Positions 29,038-37,366 of a stretch of DNA of 64,000 bases are shown in pieces. Position numbers and translations under genes: made by a program. The stretch comes from Nocardioides thalensis (GTDB taxonomy: Bacteria > Actinomycetota > Actinomycetes > Propionibacteriales > Nocardioidaceae): the NCBI RefSeq assembly GCF_013410655.1, contig NZ_JACCFP010000001.1:1550001-1614000 (forward strand), given 5' to 3'. Positions within the stretch are counted from its first letter, which is position 1, and each line of letters begins with the position of its first letter. Under the pieces are notes generated by a model. The model searched no databases and was not told the DNA's origin. It saw nothing but the letters and a program-made list of their open reading frames with translations.

Positions 29038-30158
29038 CACACCGGCGGCACGCCGACCTCCTGCTCGGCGCAGGCGTGGTCGTCGTGCTGTCCGTCGTGG
29101 TCGCCTCCGACCAGGGACGCGGAGGGTCGGTCAGCCCGGTCGCCCACGTGTGGGCGGTCGGGTTCGGCGCGCTCATGCTCATCCGGCGTCAGCACCCCGT
29201 CCTGGTCCTGTGGCTGACGGCCCTCGGGTTCCTCAGCTATCACGCGGCGGGGTTCCCGTCGATCGGGGTCGCGCTTCCGATGGCCGCGGCGCTCTACTCG
29301 GCGAGCGAGATGGGCCGGATCGTCCCCGCTGGGGCCGCGGCACTCGCAACGCTCTCGGTCGCCACCTGCTACCGCCTGCTCGCCGGTCAGGAGCCGGCCT
29401 TCGTGCTGGGCTACGAGCTGGTCTCGCACGCGGCGCTGATGGCGGCGGTCATCGTCCTGGGACACAGCGTGCGGACGGCCCGCCGGCTGCGCACGAGGAC
29501 CGACCAGGTGTCCCGCCTCCTCGAGCGGCAGGGCGCGCTCGACGCCGACGCGCGGATCCGAGAGGACCGGATGCACCTGGCGCGGGAGCTGCACGACTCC
29601 ATCGGGCACTCGCTCTCCGTCGCGTCGCTCTACACCAACGTCGCTCGTGAGGCGACGGACGACGACAAGCGCTCCGAGGCGCTGGACCTGGCCCGGTCCG
29701 GGATCTCCGACTCGCTGGCGCAGCTGCGTCGTACCGTCGGGCTGCTGCGGGAGGCACGCCGCGAGCCGGACGCGGGTCCGGGCCTCGCCGACCTGCCGCA
29801 CCTCGCGGCCGCGCCCGTCGCGGCAGGCTACGACGTGACGCTCGACGTCGCCGATGTCCGGCCGGGCCCGGAGGTCGAGGCGGTGGTCTTCCGGGTGGTC
29901 CAGGAGGCGGTCACCAACACCCTCCGGCACTCGTCAGGCACCCGGGTCCGCGTGCAGGTCGTCGACGAGGAGGGACGCGTCACCGTGACCGTCGCCGACG
30001 ACGGTGACCCGGTCGCGCCGGCGGACCTGCGCCAGGGGCACGGCCTCGCCGGCCTCGCCGAGCGGGTCGCCGACCTCGGCGGGACCTTCGAGGCGGCGCC
30101 GACCGCCGACGGGTGGCTGGTGCGCGCCGCCATCCCCAACGAAAGTGCAGGGCGATGA
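29034..30158 (+). CDS. sensor histidine kinase (NarL/HisKA_3 type)
   Basis: A 374-residue membrane kinase. The N-terminal 145 residues carry about five hydrophobic segments and no large extracellular domain. A coiled stretch then leads to the HisKA_3 box HLARELHDSIGHSLS with phospho-acceptor H187. The ATPase domain has VVQEAVTNTLRHS (N box), DDGDPV and GHGLAGLAERV (G box). The GTG start overlaps the DUF4345 gene and the stop overlaps the regulator ATG, so all three are coupled. With no sensor domain outside the membrane, it may sense membrane state. Confidence 0.92.
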   Translation: MTHRRHADLLLGAGVVVVLSVVVASDQGRGGSVSPVAHVWAVGFGALMLIRRQHPVLVLWLTALGFLSYHAAGFPSIGVALPMAAALYSASEMGRIVPAGAAALATLSVATCYRLLAGQEPAFVLGYELVSHAALMAAVIVLGHSVRTARRLRTRTDQVSRLLERQGALDADARIREDRMHLARELHDSIGHSLSVASLYTNVAREATDDDKRSEALDLARSGISDSLAQLRRTVGLLREARREPDAGPGLADLPHLAAAPVAAGYDVTLDVADVRPGPEVEAVVFRVVQEAVTNTLRHSSGTRVRVQVVDEEGRVTVTVADDGDPVAPADLRQGHGLAGLAERVADLGGTFEAAPTADGWLVRAAIPNESAGR

Positions 30159-30805
30159 TCCGCCTGATCCTTGTCGACGACCAGAGCCTGCTGCGGGCGG
30201 GCTTGCGCGCCATCCTCGAGAAGACCTCCGACATCGCGGTCGTCGCCGAGGCCGCCAACGGTCGCGAGGCCCTCGCGCGCGGGCGGGCGCACCGCCCCGA
30301 CCTGTTCGTCATGGACCTACGGATGCCCGTCATGGGTGGGATCGAGGCCACTCGGGCGATCCGCGCCGACCCGCTGCTCCGGTCGGTGCCGGTCCTGGTG
30401 CTCACCACGTTCGACGACCAGGACGACGTGACGGAGGCGATGGCGGCCGGTGCCAACGGCTACCTGCTCAAGGACATCGATGCCGACGAGCTCCGCGACG
30501 CGGTACGGCGCGCGGCGGCCGGCGAACCCCAGGTGGCCCCCGGGATCATGCGGCAGATGATGGACCGGATCGCCCGGCTCCCGACCCGGCGGAGCAAGGA
30601 GGCCGAGCTGGCGGGCCTGACCGATCGCGAGGTCGAGATCCTGACCCACGTCGGGAAGGGACTGAGCAACGAGGAGATCGGCAACGCCCTGTTCCTGAGC
30701 CCGGAGACCGCGCGGACCTACGTCAGCCGGCTGATGACCAAGCTCGACGCCCGGGACCGGGCCCAGCTGGTCGTGCTGGCGCACCGGGCCGGGCTCGTCG
30801 ACTGA
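30155..30805 (+). CDS. LuxR/NarL-type response regulator
   Basis: A 216-residue regulator, cognate of the upstream kinase. The receiver domain has D8/D9, phospho-acceptor D54 in FVMDLRMPVMGG and K106 in NGYLLKDI. The C-terminal HTH is LTDREVEILTHVGKGLSNEE followed by IGNALFLSPETARTYVSRL. The ATG overlaps the kinase stop (ATGA). Its targets are unknown; the palindrome before the operon is a candidate for autoregulation. Confidence 0.94.
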   Translation: MIRLILVDDQSLLRAGLRAILEKTSDIAVVAEAANGREALARGRAHRPDLFVMDLRMPVMGGIEATRAIRADPLLRSVPVLVLTTFDDQDDVTEAMAAGANGYLLKDIDADELRDAVRRAAAGEPQVAPGIMRQMMDRIARLPTRRSKEAELAGLTDREVEILTHVGKGLSNEEIGNALFLSPETARTYVSRLMTKLDARDRAQLVVLAHRAGLVD

Positions 30806-30816
30806 CCTCCGGCCGC

Positions 30817-32043
30817 CTACGGTGTGCCGAGTCCGGGCCACGGGGCCTGCCAGACCCGCGAGCCGTCGCCGGTGTCGGCGACCAGGAGTACGCCGGACCG
30901 CGAGCTCGCGACGGCGAGGGCCTGCTCGGCTGTCGCCTCGAGGTCGAGAGGCAGCTCGATCGGCGCCCACGCGACACCGTCCGGTGAGCCCCACAGGTGG
31001 AACCGGGCACCGTCGCTGACAACGGTCAGCATCGCCGTGCCGTCGGTGGTGAGGCTCGCGACCCCCGGCGCCCGCCTCGCCTCGGTCTCGGTGGTGCCGA
31101 ACCCGCCACCGGCGCGCCAGTCCCCGTCTTCACGCAGCCAGCTCCCGAATCCCGATCCGCGCAGGCCGATCGCCACCACCGCGTCGCCGACGCGTGCGGC
31201 GCGGTGTAGGTCGTCGTAGCCGGGGGTGTCGGGCACCTCCTCGCGCCTCCATCGACGACCGTCGGCGGACGACCACGCGACGGGGACGCGGTCGCTCACC
31301 TCAGGGCCAGTGCGTCCACCCACGACGGTCCACCTCGACCCGTCCGACACGGCGCCGTGGGCGAGCGGTGCACCTTCCCCGCCGACCAGGCCGGGCTCTC
31401 CCTCCACGAGGTGGAAGCGGCGCGGGGACCGGGCGGTCCACACGGCGGGTCCGGTGCGCCGGTTGCCGGAGATGAGCCACCCACGTGGTCCCGCGGCGAC
31501 GTCGCCGACGTTGACCGCAGAAGGACCGCCGTACCTCTCGACCGGCGCGGGGACGTCGACCCAGGCGCCCTGCCGAGTCTCCCGGAACGTCGCCACCCTG
31601 GGGTTCCCGTGCGCCCCACCGGACATCGCACCGACGGCGACGGGCACGCCGCCGCGGCACGCGACCGACGACAGCACCGCGCGTGCGCCCCAGTACGTCG
31701 AGGTCCGGAAGCGAATCGCCTCCCACCGCCGGCCGTCGGAGGACACCCACGCGCCCGGGCGGCTGTCGGCAGGCGGCCCGAGCACGCCGCCCACGACCAG
31801 CCACCGGTCCCCGCACCAGGTCGCGTCTCGCACGGCGATGCGGTGGCCGGGCACGGTCGGCAGCCGCACCTCCTCCCAGGCCACGCCCACCATCGGAGCG
31901 CCGGGGGCGTCGGTACGGGGAGGCGGATCGTCGGGGGAGCCGGTGCAGGCTGTCGACGCGATCGCCAACCCGACCAGGACCGCCCACAGGCCGCGCGCTC
32001 GCGGCGACCGGCGGTCGATTGCTGCCGGTGCCGTGCGCGACAT
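30817..32043 (-). CDS. secreted beta-propeller-like lipoprotein
   Basis: A 408-residue protein with a lipoprotein-type signal peptide: ARGLWAVLVGLAIASTAC, with the lipidated cysteine near residue 33. The rest is built of repeated units with patterns such as WVSSDGRRWEAI, AWSSADGRRWRREEVP and LWGSPDGVAWAPIELP. These recurring S-x-DGxxW motifs suggest a six- or seven-bladed sialidase/BNR-like propeller. No catalytic motif is evident. It converges on the response regulator gene with an 11-base gap. Confidence 0.75.
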   Translation of the reverse strand: MSRTAPAAIDRRSPRARGLWAVLVGLAIASTACTGSPDDPPPRTDAPGAPMVGVAWEEVRLPTVPGHRIAVRDATWCGDRWLVVGGVLGPPADSRPGAWVSSDGRRWEAIRFRTSTYWGARAVLSSVACRGGVPVAVGAMSGGAHGNPRVATFRETRQGAWVDVPAPVERYGGPSAVNVGDVAAGPRGWLISGNRRTGPAVWTARSPRRFHLVEGEPGLVGGEGAPLAHGAVSDGSRWTVVGGRTGPEVSDRVPVAWSSADGRRWRREEVPDTPGYDDLHRAARVGDAVVAIGLRGSGFGSWLREDGDWRAGGGFGTTETEARRAPGVASLTTDGTAMLTVVSDGARFHLWGSPDGVAWAPIELPLDLEATAEQALAVASSRSGVLLVADTGDGSRVWQAPWPGLGTP

Positions 32044-32097
32044 GGGGGGATGATGCCACTCGCACGGGTTCGTCGCCCCGTCCGACCCTGACGGCAG

Positions 32098-32115
32098 TGT
32101 CGCCGTGCGGCGACA
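32098..32115. promoter_or_regulatory. 7+4+7 inverted repeat in the divergent intergenic region
   Basis: TGTCGCC-GTGC-GGCGACA is perfect and lies between the propeller lipoprotein and the divergent four-helix membrane protein. It is 44 bases upstream of the TACGGT box of the latter. It could be an operator or a small hairpin. Confidence 0.35.
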
Positions 32116-32170
32116 TCACGTGCGCTCGTCGGCGGTACCGGACGGGGAGCAGCGTTCCTACGGTCGCGCC

Positions 32171-32638
32171 ATGGACCGCACACCGGAGCCCGCCGGCCCC
32201 TCGACCTCCGCGACCCGCCCCCGTCGGCCCCTCGGCCTGCCGGTCTGGGCGATCATCGGCCTCGCCCTGCTCTCCGTGCCGCGCATCTTCGCCCACGACC
32301 TCGGTATCGATGCCGGGCCGATCCCCGCGATCCTGACCGTCGGACCGGTGGTCGTGTGGATCGTCGCGGTGCTCTGGGCGCGGGTCCCGTCGCCCCTGGT
32401 CACGCTGCTCGCCGTCGGAGCGGTCTACGGAGTCGCCCTCGGCATCGTCCACAACGTGCTGTGGGACCAGGTGTTCGGCGACGACCCGCCCACGCTGGGC
32501 GACATCGACGCCGACCTCTCGGAGGTACCGCTCCGGATCGCGACCGCGGTCAGCAGCGTCTTCACCGGGCTGATCGTGGGCCTCCTATCCGGGTTGGTGG
32601 CTACCCTCGTCCGCAACATCTCGGGGAAGGCTGCGTGA
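32171..32638 (+). CDS. four-helix membrane protein of unknown function
   Basis: A 155-residue protein with a proline-rich cytoplasmic start and four hydrophobic segments: LPVWAIIGLALLSVPRIF, IPAILTVGPVVVWIVAVLW, LVTLLAVGAVYGVALGIV and VFTGLIVGLLSGLVATLV. TACGGT ends six bases before the ATG (leaderless pattern). The stop overlaps the next kinase-like gene by four bases, so the two are coupled. I do not recognise a family. Confidence 0.75.
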   Translation: MDRTPEPAGPSTSATRPRRPLGLPVWAIIGLALLSVPRIFAHDLGIDAGPIPAILTVGPVVVWIVAVLWARVPSPLVTLLAVGAVYGVALGIVHNVLWDQVFGDDPPTLGDIDADLSEVPLRIATAVSSVFTGLIVGLLSGLVATLVRNISGKAA

Positions 32639-33519
32639 CGGAACAGGCTCGACTCGTCGGCGACGCGCTCGGCGTGGAGGTCGAGCCGTTCGCACGGGGC
32701 GGCGAGAGCCGCACGTTCCGGCTCCGCGGCAGCGACCTCCTCGTGAGCGTCCCGTCCGCCTGGCCCGACGACGTGGTGCCCGCCGTGGAGCTGGAGCGTC
32801 GCGCCACGCTGCTGCGGCGGATCGAGGCGCGGGTGAGCATCCCCGTGCCGCACGTCGAGCGGGTGCTGCCGCGCGAGGGCCTCCTCGTCGTACGGCGGCT
32901 GCCTGGCGAGCGCCTGGTCGACGCGACACCGGCGCGCCGCGAGCAGGTGCGCCGCAGGGTCGCGGAGGCCGTGGGCACCCTTCTGGGAGAGCTGCACACC
33001 TGGGACCCCGCGGCCTACGACGACGTGACGGTGGTCGATGACTACTCGCCCGAGGACTGGCTGCGGGAGACGGCGGCGACGGCCGCCGACCTGGCGCAGA
33101 CGCTCGCGACGTCACAGCGGCGTGACGTCGACCGGTTCCTCGCGGAGCCGGTCCCCGCCAGCGCCGCGACGCTCCTGCTCAGCCACAACGACCTCGGCAT
33201 CGAGCACCTCCTGGTCCCGACCTCCGGCGCGGCGCAGGTGACCGGCGTGATCGACTGGGACGACGCCGCGGTGTGCGACCCGGCCTACGACTTCGGCCTG
33301 CTGCTGCGCGACCTCGGGCCGGAGGCGCTCGACATCGCGCTCGGCGCGTACGTCGCCGCGGGGGGCGCCGCGCAGGACATCCCCGTCCGCGCCCGCTTCT
33401 ACGCGCGCTGCAAGCTGCTCGAGGACCTCGCGTTCGGGCAGGACGAGCGGATCGATGCGTACGTCGAGAAGAGCCTCGCCGCCTGGGGGTGGACCTTCCG
33501 CGCGGACCCCGTCGACTGA
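32635..33519 (+). CDS. aminoglycoside phosphotransferase (APH)-family kinase-like protein
   Basis: A 294-residue APH/choline-kinase-fold protein. The catalytic loop is LLSHNDLGIEHLLV, where N-D-L-G replaces the common G-D-x-x-x-x-N form but keeps the Asp. The metal-binding segment is GVIDWDDAAVCDPAYDF. The N-lobe has FARGGESRTFRLRG. Family members phosphorylate antibiotics, sugars or metabolites; the substrate here is unknown. Its GTG start overlaps the membrane protein upstream (GTGA). Confidence 0.85.
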   Translation: MTEQARLVGDALGVEVEPFARGGESRTFRLRGSDLLVSVPSAWPDDVVPAVELERRATLLRRIEARVSIPVPHVERVLPREGLLVVRRLPGERLVDATPARREQVRRRVAEAVGTLLGELHTWDPAAYDDVTVVDDYSPEDWLRETAATAADLAQTLATSQRRDVDRFLAEPVPASAATLLLSHNDLGIEHLLVPTSGAAQVTGVIDWDDAAVCDPAYDFGLLLRDLGPEALDIALGAYVAAGGAAQDIPVRARFYARCKLLEDLAFGQDERIDAYVEKSLAAWGWTFRADPVD

Positions 33520-33549
33520 GGTCCGCACGGAAGGCCGGGGCCGGCGCGG

Positions 33550-35685
33550 TCAGCGTGACCCGCTGTCGGTCGTGACGGCCATTGCCGAGGCCTCCGCCGC
33601 GGATCCCCGCCGGCCCTCGACGTCGAGCCGGGGGAGCAGACGCTCGAGGAAGCGGGGGAGCCACCAGGCCCGTTCGCCGAGGAGGCGCATCACGGCGGGA
33701 ACCACGAGGCAGCGGACCACGACCGCATCGAGGAGCACGGCCACGGCCATCGCGAACCCGGTCTGCTGGAGCATCCGGTCCGGCATCAGGACGAACGCGC
33801 CGAACACCGCGAACATGATCGCCGCTGCCGCCGTGATGACCCCGCCGGTGTAGGCGAGTCCCTCACGGACGGCGTGCTGGACATCGCCGGTGGCCAGCCA
33901 GATCTCGCGCATCCGCGAGAGGAGGAACACCTCGTAGTCCATCGACAACCCGAAGACGATCGCGAAGATGAAGACCGGCATGAAGGCCTCGATCGGACCG
34001 GCGTCGGCCCACAGACCTCCGTCCTGGTAGACGAGCTTCATCGCGCCGAGCGCGGCGCCGATCGAGAGGACGTTGAGCACGGCGGCCTTGGCTGCGATCA
34101 GCACGGATCGGAAGACCGTCATCAGCAGCAGCGCCGAGAGCCCGACCACGACTCCGATGAAGAGCGGGAAGCGGTCCGAGATCGCCGCCGCGTAGTCGAC
34201 GTTGGCCGCGGTCGACCCGCCGACGAGATGGGGATCTCCGAGATCGTCGCGCAGGCCGGTGACCAGGTCGCTCGTCCCCTCCTCCTGCGGTCCGGTGGTC
34301 GGCTCGGCACGGAACATGAAGACGTCGTCGGCGAGGGGCGTCGGCGTGCTGACGCGGTCCGCGACGATCCCCGGGTGCTCCACGACCAGGCGGTGCGCGG
34401 CCTCCGCCTCGTCGCGGCTCCCCTCCGTGACGACGTACAGCGGCCCGTTGGCGCCGGGGCCGAGCTTGTCGCTGACCAGGTCGTACGACGACCGCGTCGT
34501 CGTACCCGCTGCGTCGTTCCCGGCGTCGTTGAAGCCGAGGTGGATGCCGAGCGCCGGTACGGCGAGCGCGCCGAGGGCGACCATCGACACGGCGAGCGCG
34601 GGCCACGGCGCGCGCTGGACGAGCCAGGCCCACCGACGCCAGCCGTCACCGGGCCGGCGGCTGCGCTTCGCGACGTGCGCGAGGATCCGCCTCTCCAGCC
34701 GGGAGCCGAGGAGGGAGAGCAGCGCCGGGAGCAGGGTGAGCGAAGCGACCATCGTGACCAGGACCGTGAACGCGACGGCGGTGACGGTACCCTCGAACGC
34801 GGCGATGCCGAGGGTGAACATGCCGAGCAGCGCGATGATCACGCTCGCTCCGGCGAACAGCACCGACCGGCCGGCCGTGTCGAGCGCCACCCGGGTCGCC
34901 GCGGCCCGGTCGGCACCGCCGAGCAGCTCGCTCCGGTACCGGCTGAAGACGAGGAGCGCGTAGTCGATGCCGACGCCCAGGCCCACGAGCACCAGCAGCG
35001 GGGAGGTGTAGTCGGGGATGGTGATCAGGTGGGACAGCAGGGTCACCGCGCCGAGCGTCGTGCCGACCGCGAGGATCGCCGTGACGAGAGGCAGGCTCGC
35101 CGCGAGGAGCGACCCGAACATGAAGACCAGGATCACCAGCGCGGCCAGGATCCCGGCGCCCTCGGAGGCGCCGCCGCCCTCTCCCTCGAGCTTCCGGATG
35201 CCCCGTCCGGCGAGCTCCACCTGGAGGTCGCCGGTCTCCTGGGCGGTCGCGACGTCGACGATGTCCTCGTAGGTGTCCGACGGCGCGCCGCCCTGCTCGC
35301 CCTCCAGGGCGACCTGGACGAGTGCGAGGGTGCCGTCCGGTGAGACCGTCCCCTGCGCGGGGTCCGGCGGGACGACGGCCTCGACCCGGTCGACCCCGAG
35401 CAGGTCGTCGGTGAGCGCTGTCAGGTCGGCGTCGGTCGCCCAGCCGCGCTCGTCGTGGAGGACCACCGTCACGCTGTCACCGGTCTGCTCGGGAGCGTGC
35501 GACTCCAGCAGGTCCGCCATCCGCTGCGACTGGGTGTCGGGGAGAGAGACGTCGCTCCCGTTGTCGTAGTCGTCGCCGATCGCCTGCCCGGCGAACGTGA
35601 CCCCGACCAGCAGCACCACCCAGGCGACCAGCGCGGTCCAGCGGTGGCGCTGGGCGAATCCCGCCAGCCGCTCCATGCGCGTCAT
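33550..35685 (-). CDS. MMPL-family RND transporter
   Basis: A 711-residue MmpL-type exporter with two repeats, each one helix, a large extracellular loop and five helices. The repeat-internal motifs are VGIDYALLVFSRYR and SMDYEVFLLSRMREIW, carrying the Asp-Tyr pair thought to relay protons. I chose the ATG giving MTRMERLAGFAQRHRW because GGAG lies upstream; a GTG eight codons earlier is possible. MMPL proteins export lipids, siderophores or drugs. No lipid-synthesis gene is adjacent, so the cargo is unknown. Confidence 0.9.
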   Translation of the reverse strand: MTRMERLAGFAQRHRWTALVAWVVLLVGVTFAGQAIGDDYDNGSDVSLPDTQSQRMADLLESHAPEQTGDSVTVVLHDERGWATDADLTALTDDLLGVDRVEAVVPPDPAQGTVSPDGTLALVQVALEGEQGGAPSDTYEDIVDVATAQETGDLQVELAGRGIRKLEGEGGGASEGAGILAALVILVFMFGSLLAASLPLVTAILAVGTTLGAVTLLSHLITIPDYTSPLLVLVGLGVGIDYALLVFSRYRSELLGGADRAAATRVALDTAGRSVLFAGASVIIALLGMFTLGIAAFEGTVTAVAFTVLVTMVASLTLLPALLSLLGSRLERRILAHVAKRSRRPGDGWRRWAWLVQRAPWPALAVSMVALGALAVPALGIHLGFNDAGNDAAGTTTRSSYDLVSDKLGPGANGPLYVVTEGSRDEAEAAHRLVVEHPGIVADRVSTPTPLADDVFMFRAEPTTGPQEEGTSDLVTGLRDDLGDPHLVGGSTAANVDYAAAISDRFPLFIGVVVGLSALLLMTVFRSVLIAAKAAVLNVLSIGAALGAMKLVYQDGGLWADAGPIEAFMPVFIFAIVFGLSMDYEVFLLSRMREIWLATGDVQHAVREGLAYTGGVITAAAAIMFAVFGAFVLMPDRMLQQTGFAMAVAVLLDAVVVRCLVVPAVMRLLGERAWWLPRFLERLLPRLDVEGRRGSAAEASAMAVTTDSGSR

Positions 35686-35970
35686 GCCGCGCTCCGCGGG
35701 GTCGTGCACGACCGGAGGAGGCCGAACCGCCCCTGGGTGTCGGCGGGTGGGAGGACGAGGAGAAGCAGAACGGACATCGCGAGCCTTTCGTTGCCTGCCG
35801 GCCGACCGCCGGCGTGGAAGCGACGTCAGCGATCGTGGCTCCGCGATGTACGTCGGCGCGTCCGTCGACGAACGACGACGGCAACGCCGTTCGACGTAGG
35901 TCTCAGCGACGGGACCGCGCCTCTCGACGTACGTCGGCGCGCCGCCCGGCCCGCGGTGGGCGCTGCGGTG
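35686..35970. other. non-coding region between MMPL and the FAD gene
   Basis: About 285 bases without a convincing gene. TACGTCGGCGCG occurs twice (35849-35860 and 35930-35941) with a related TCGACGTA between them. Open frames exist on both strands but look like noise. The region must contain the MMPL promoter. Confidence 0.4.
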
Positions 35971-37266
35971 TCACGTGCCGACCCGCGACGGGACCAGGCT
36001 CTCCCGGGCCGGACCCTCGATGGGCGGCAGCCACCCGTCGCGCAACATCTGCGCCACCGGCTCTCGCAGCTGGTCCAGCACCTCCGGGCCCGCGAACATC
36101 CCGCCGAACGGGCCGACGATCGGCATCCACTCGGGGTGCAGTGCCGCCGCGGCGGCGATGACGTCGCTCGGAAGCTGCTCGTCGGGGGAGACGTCCTCGC
36201 CGTGGAAGCGCCGCAGCAGGGACGCGTCGGTCACCACGTGGTCGGCCCACCAGGGGCGGATGTGCTCCTCCGCCCACTGGTCGAGCGCCAGGGACACGTC
36301 CGTCGGGTCGCCGTCGACGTGGTCGAGGAAGAACTTCGCGTGCGGGACGTGCAGCGCGAGGCTGCGCCCGTTCGCAGGGTTGAGGGTGCAGACGCTGTCG
36401 CCGAGGTAGTAGAGACCCTCGGCAGGGGGCAACCCGAGGGCGGGGCCCTGGAGCCGGTAGGTGTTGGTGAGGTTGCCCCCCACCTGGACGTCGGTGATCG
36501 CCTGGTGCGCCGCGGGATCCGCCCACGGAGCGGTGTGGGGCACGGCCGCAGCAGCGCCCTCGAACCCGTCAGCGGTGCGCAGGACGGGCAGCTCAGCGGC
36601 GTCGGACGGGCAGATGAGGAGCACGTGGTGGGTGCGGTTGTCGGCAGGCATCACCAGCGAGGCGTAGCCGGGGCCGACCGCGAAGGAGGGGAACGGCGAG
36701 TCGAACGCTGGGACGTCTGGGCGGGTCCGGTAGGTCCGGAATATGTACGACGTCCCGCACGAGCCACCCGCCGACGGACCACGCAGCTCGTCGCCGAGCC
36801 TGCCGGCGCGCCCGGTCGCGACCACCACGACGTCGCCCCACAGCGGGTCGCCGTCCACGACGACGCCGCGCACCTGCTGGTCGTCGAGCAGCAGGGACTC
36901 CGCGTGCCCGGTGATCCACCGCAGCGTCGACTCGGCCTGCGCGGTCTCACGCAGCACGCGCTCGACGAGGGGCCGGCGCGCGAACATCGCGGTGACGAGG
37001 CCCGGCATCCCCGGCATCTCGCCGATCCGGGCGCCGGCCGCGCAGAGGGCCTCCACGACGTCGGGCATCTCCTCCTGCATCGCGCGGACGACGTGGCCGC
37101 GCCAGGCGTGCGGTGCCACGCCCTGCATCACGCCGGCGCGGTGCCAGCTGCCGTCCGCCGCTGGTCCGGGGTCGCGGTCGACGACGACCACCTCGTGCCC
37201 GCGCCGGGCGAGACCGATCGCCGCGAACGTGCCGACGGGTCCTGCCCCGATGACGAGTGCCTTCAT
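35971..37266 (-). CDS. FAD-dependent monooxygenase/oxidoreductase
   Basis: A 431-residue flavoprotein of the aromatic-hydroxylase/StyA-like type. The FAD-binding motif starts the protein: MKALVIGAGPVGTFAAIGLA then HEVVVVDRD. The second FAD motif is YYLGDSVCTLNPANGRSLAL, a variant of the usual GDAxHxxxPxxGxG. An AGGAGGCAG site fixes the ATG. The gene lies about 100 bases after a LuxR-TPR regulator on the same strand, so the regulator probably controls it. The substrate is unknown. Confidence 0.82.
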   Translation of the reverse strand: MKALVIGAGPVGTFAAIGLARRGHEVVVVDRDPGPAADGSWHRAGVMQGVAPHAWRGHVVRAMQEEMPDVVEALCAAGARIGEMPGMPGLVTAMFARRPLVERVLRETAQAESTLRWITGHAESLLLDDQQVRGVVVDGDPLWGDVVVVATGRAGRLGDELRGPSAGGSCGTSYIFRTYRTRPDVPAFDSPFPSFAVGPGYASLVMPADNRTHHVLLICPSDAAELPVLRTADGFEGAAAAVPHTAPWADPAAHQAITDVQVGGNLTNTYRLQGPALGLPPAEGLYYLGDSVCTLNPANGRSLALHVPHAKFFLDHVDGDPTDVSLALDQWAEEHIRPWWADHVVTDASLLRRFHGEDVSPDEQLPSDVIAAAAALHPEWMPIVGPFGGMFAGPEVLDQLREPVAQMLRDGWLPPIEGPARESLVPSRVGT

Positions 37267-37366
37267 GACTGCCTCCTGGTCGAGTCCGTCCCCGGACCGT
37301 AGGAGCGCGCACGCCGCCGTCGCGTCGGGCGAATTGTGCAGACCGATGTGCAGCTCGGGCCGCGGC

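Noticed and set aside
32131..32150. GGCGGTACCGG, resembling the T-box core
   Set aside because: No specifier loop, no terminator and no amino-acid gene downstream. The resemblance is short and probably chance.
35477..35884. Minus-strand open frame upstream of MMPL
   Set aside because: It overlaps the MMPL 5' end, shows no family motif and has a composition unlike the neighbouring genes.
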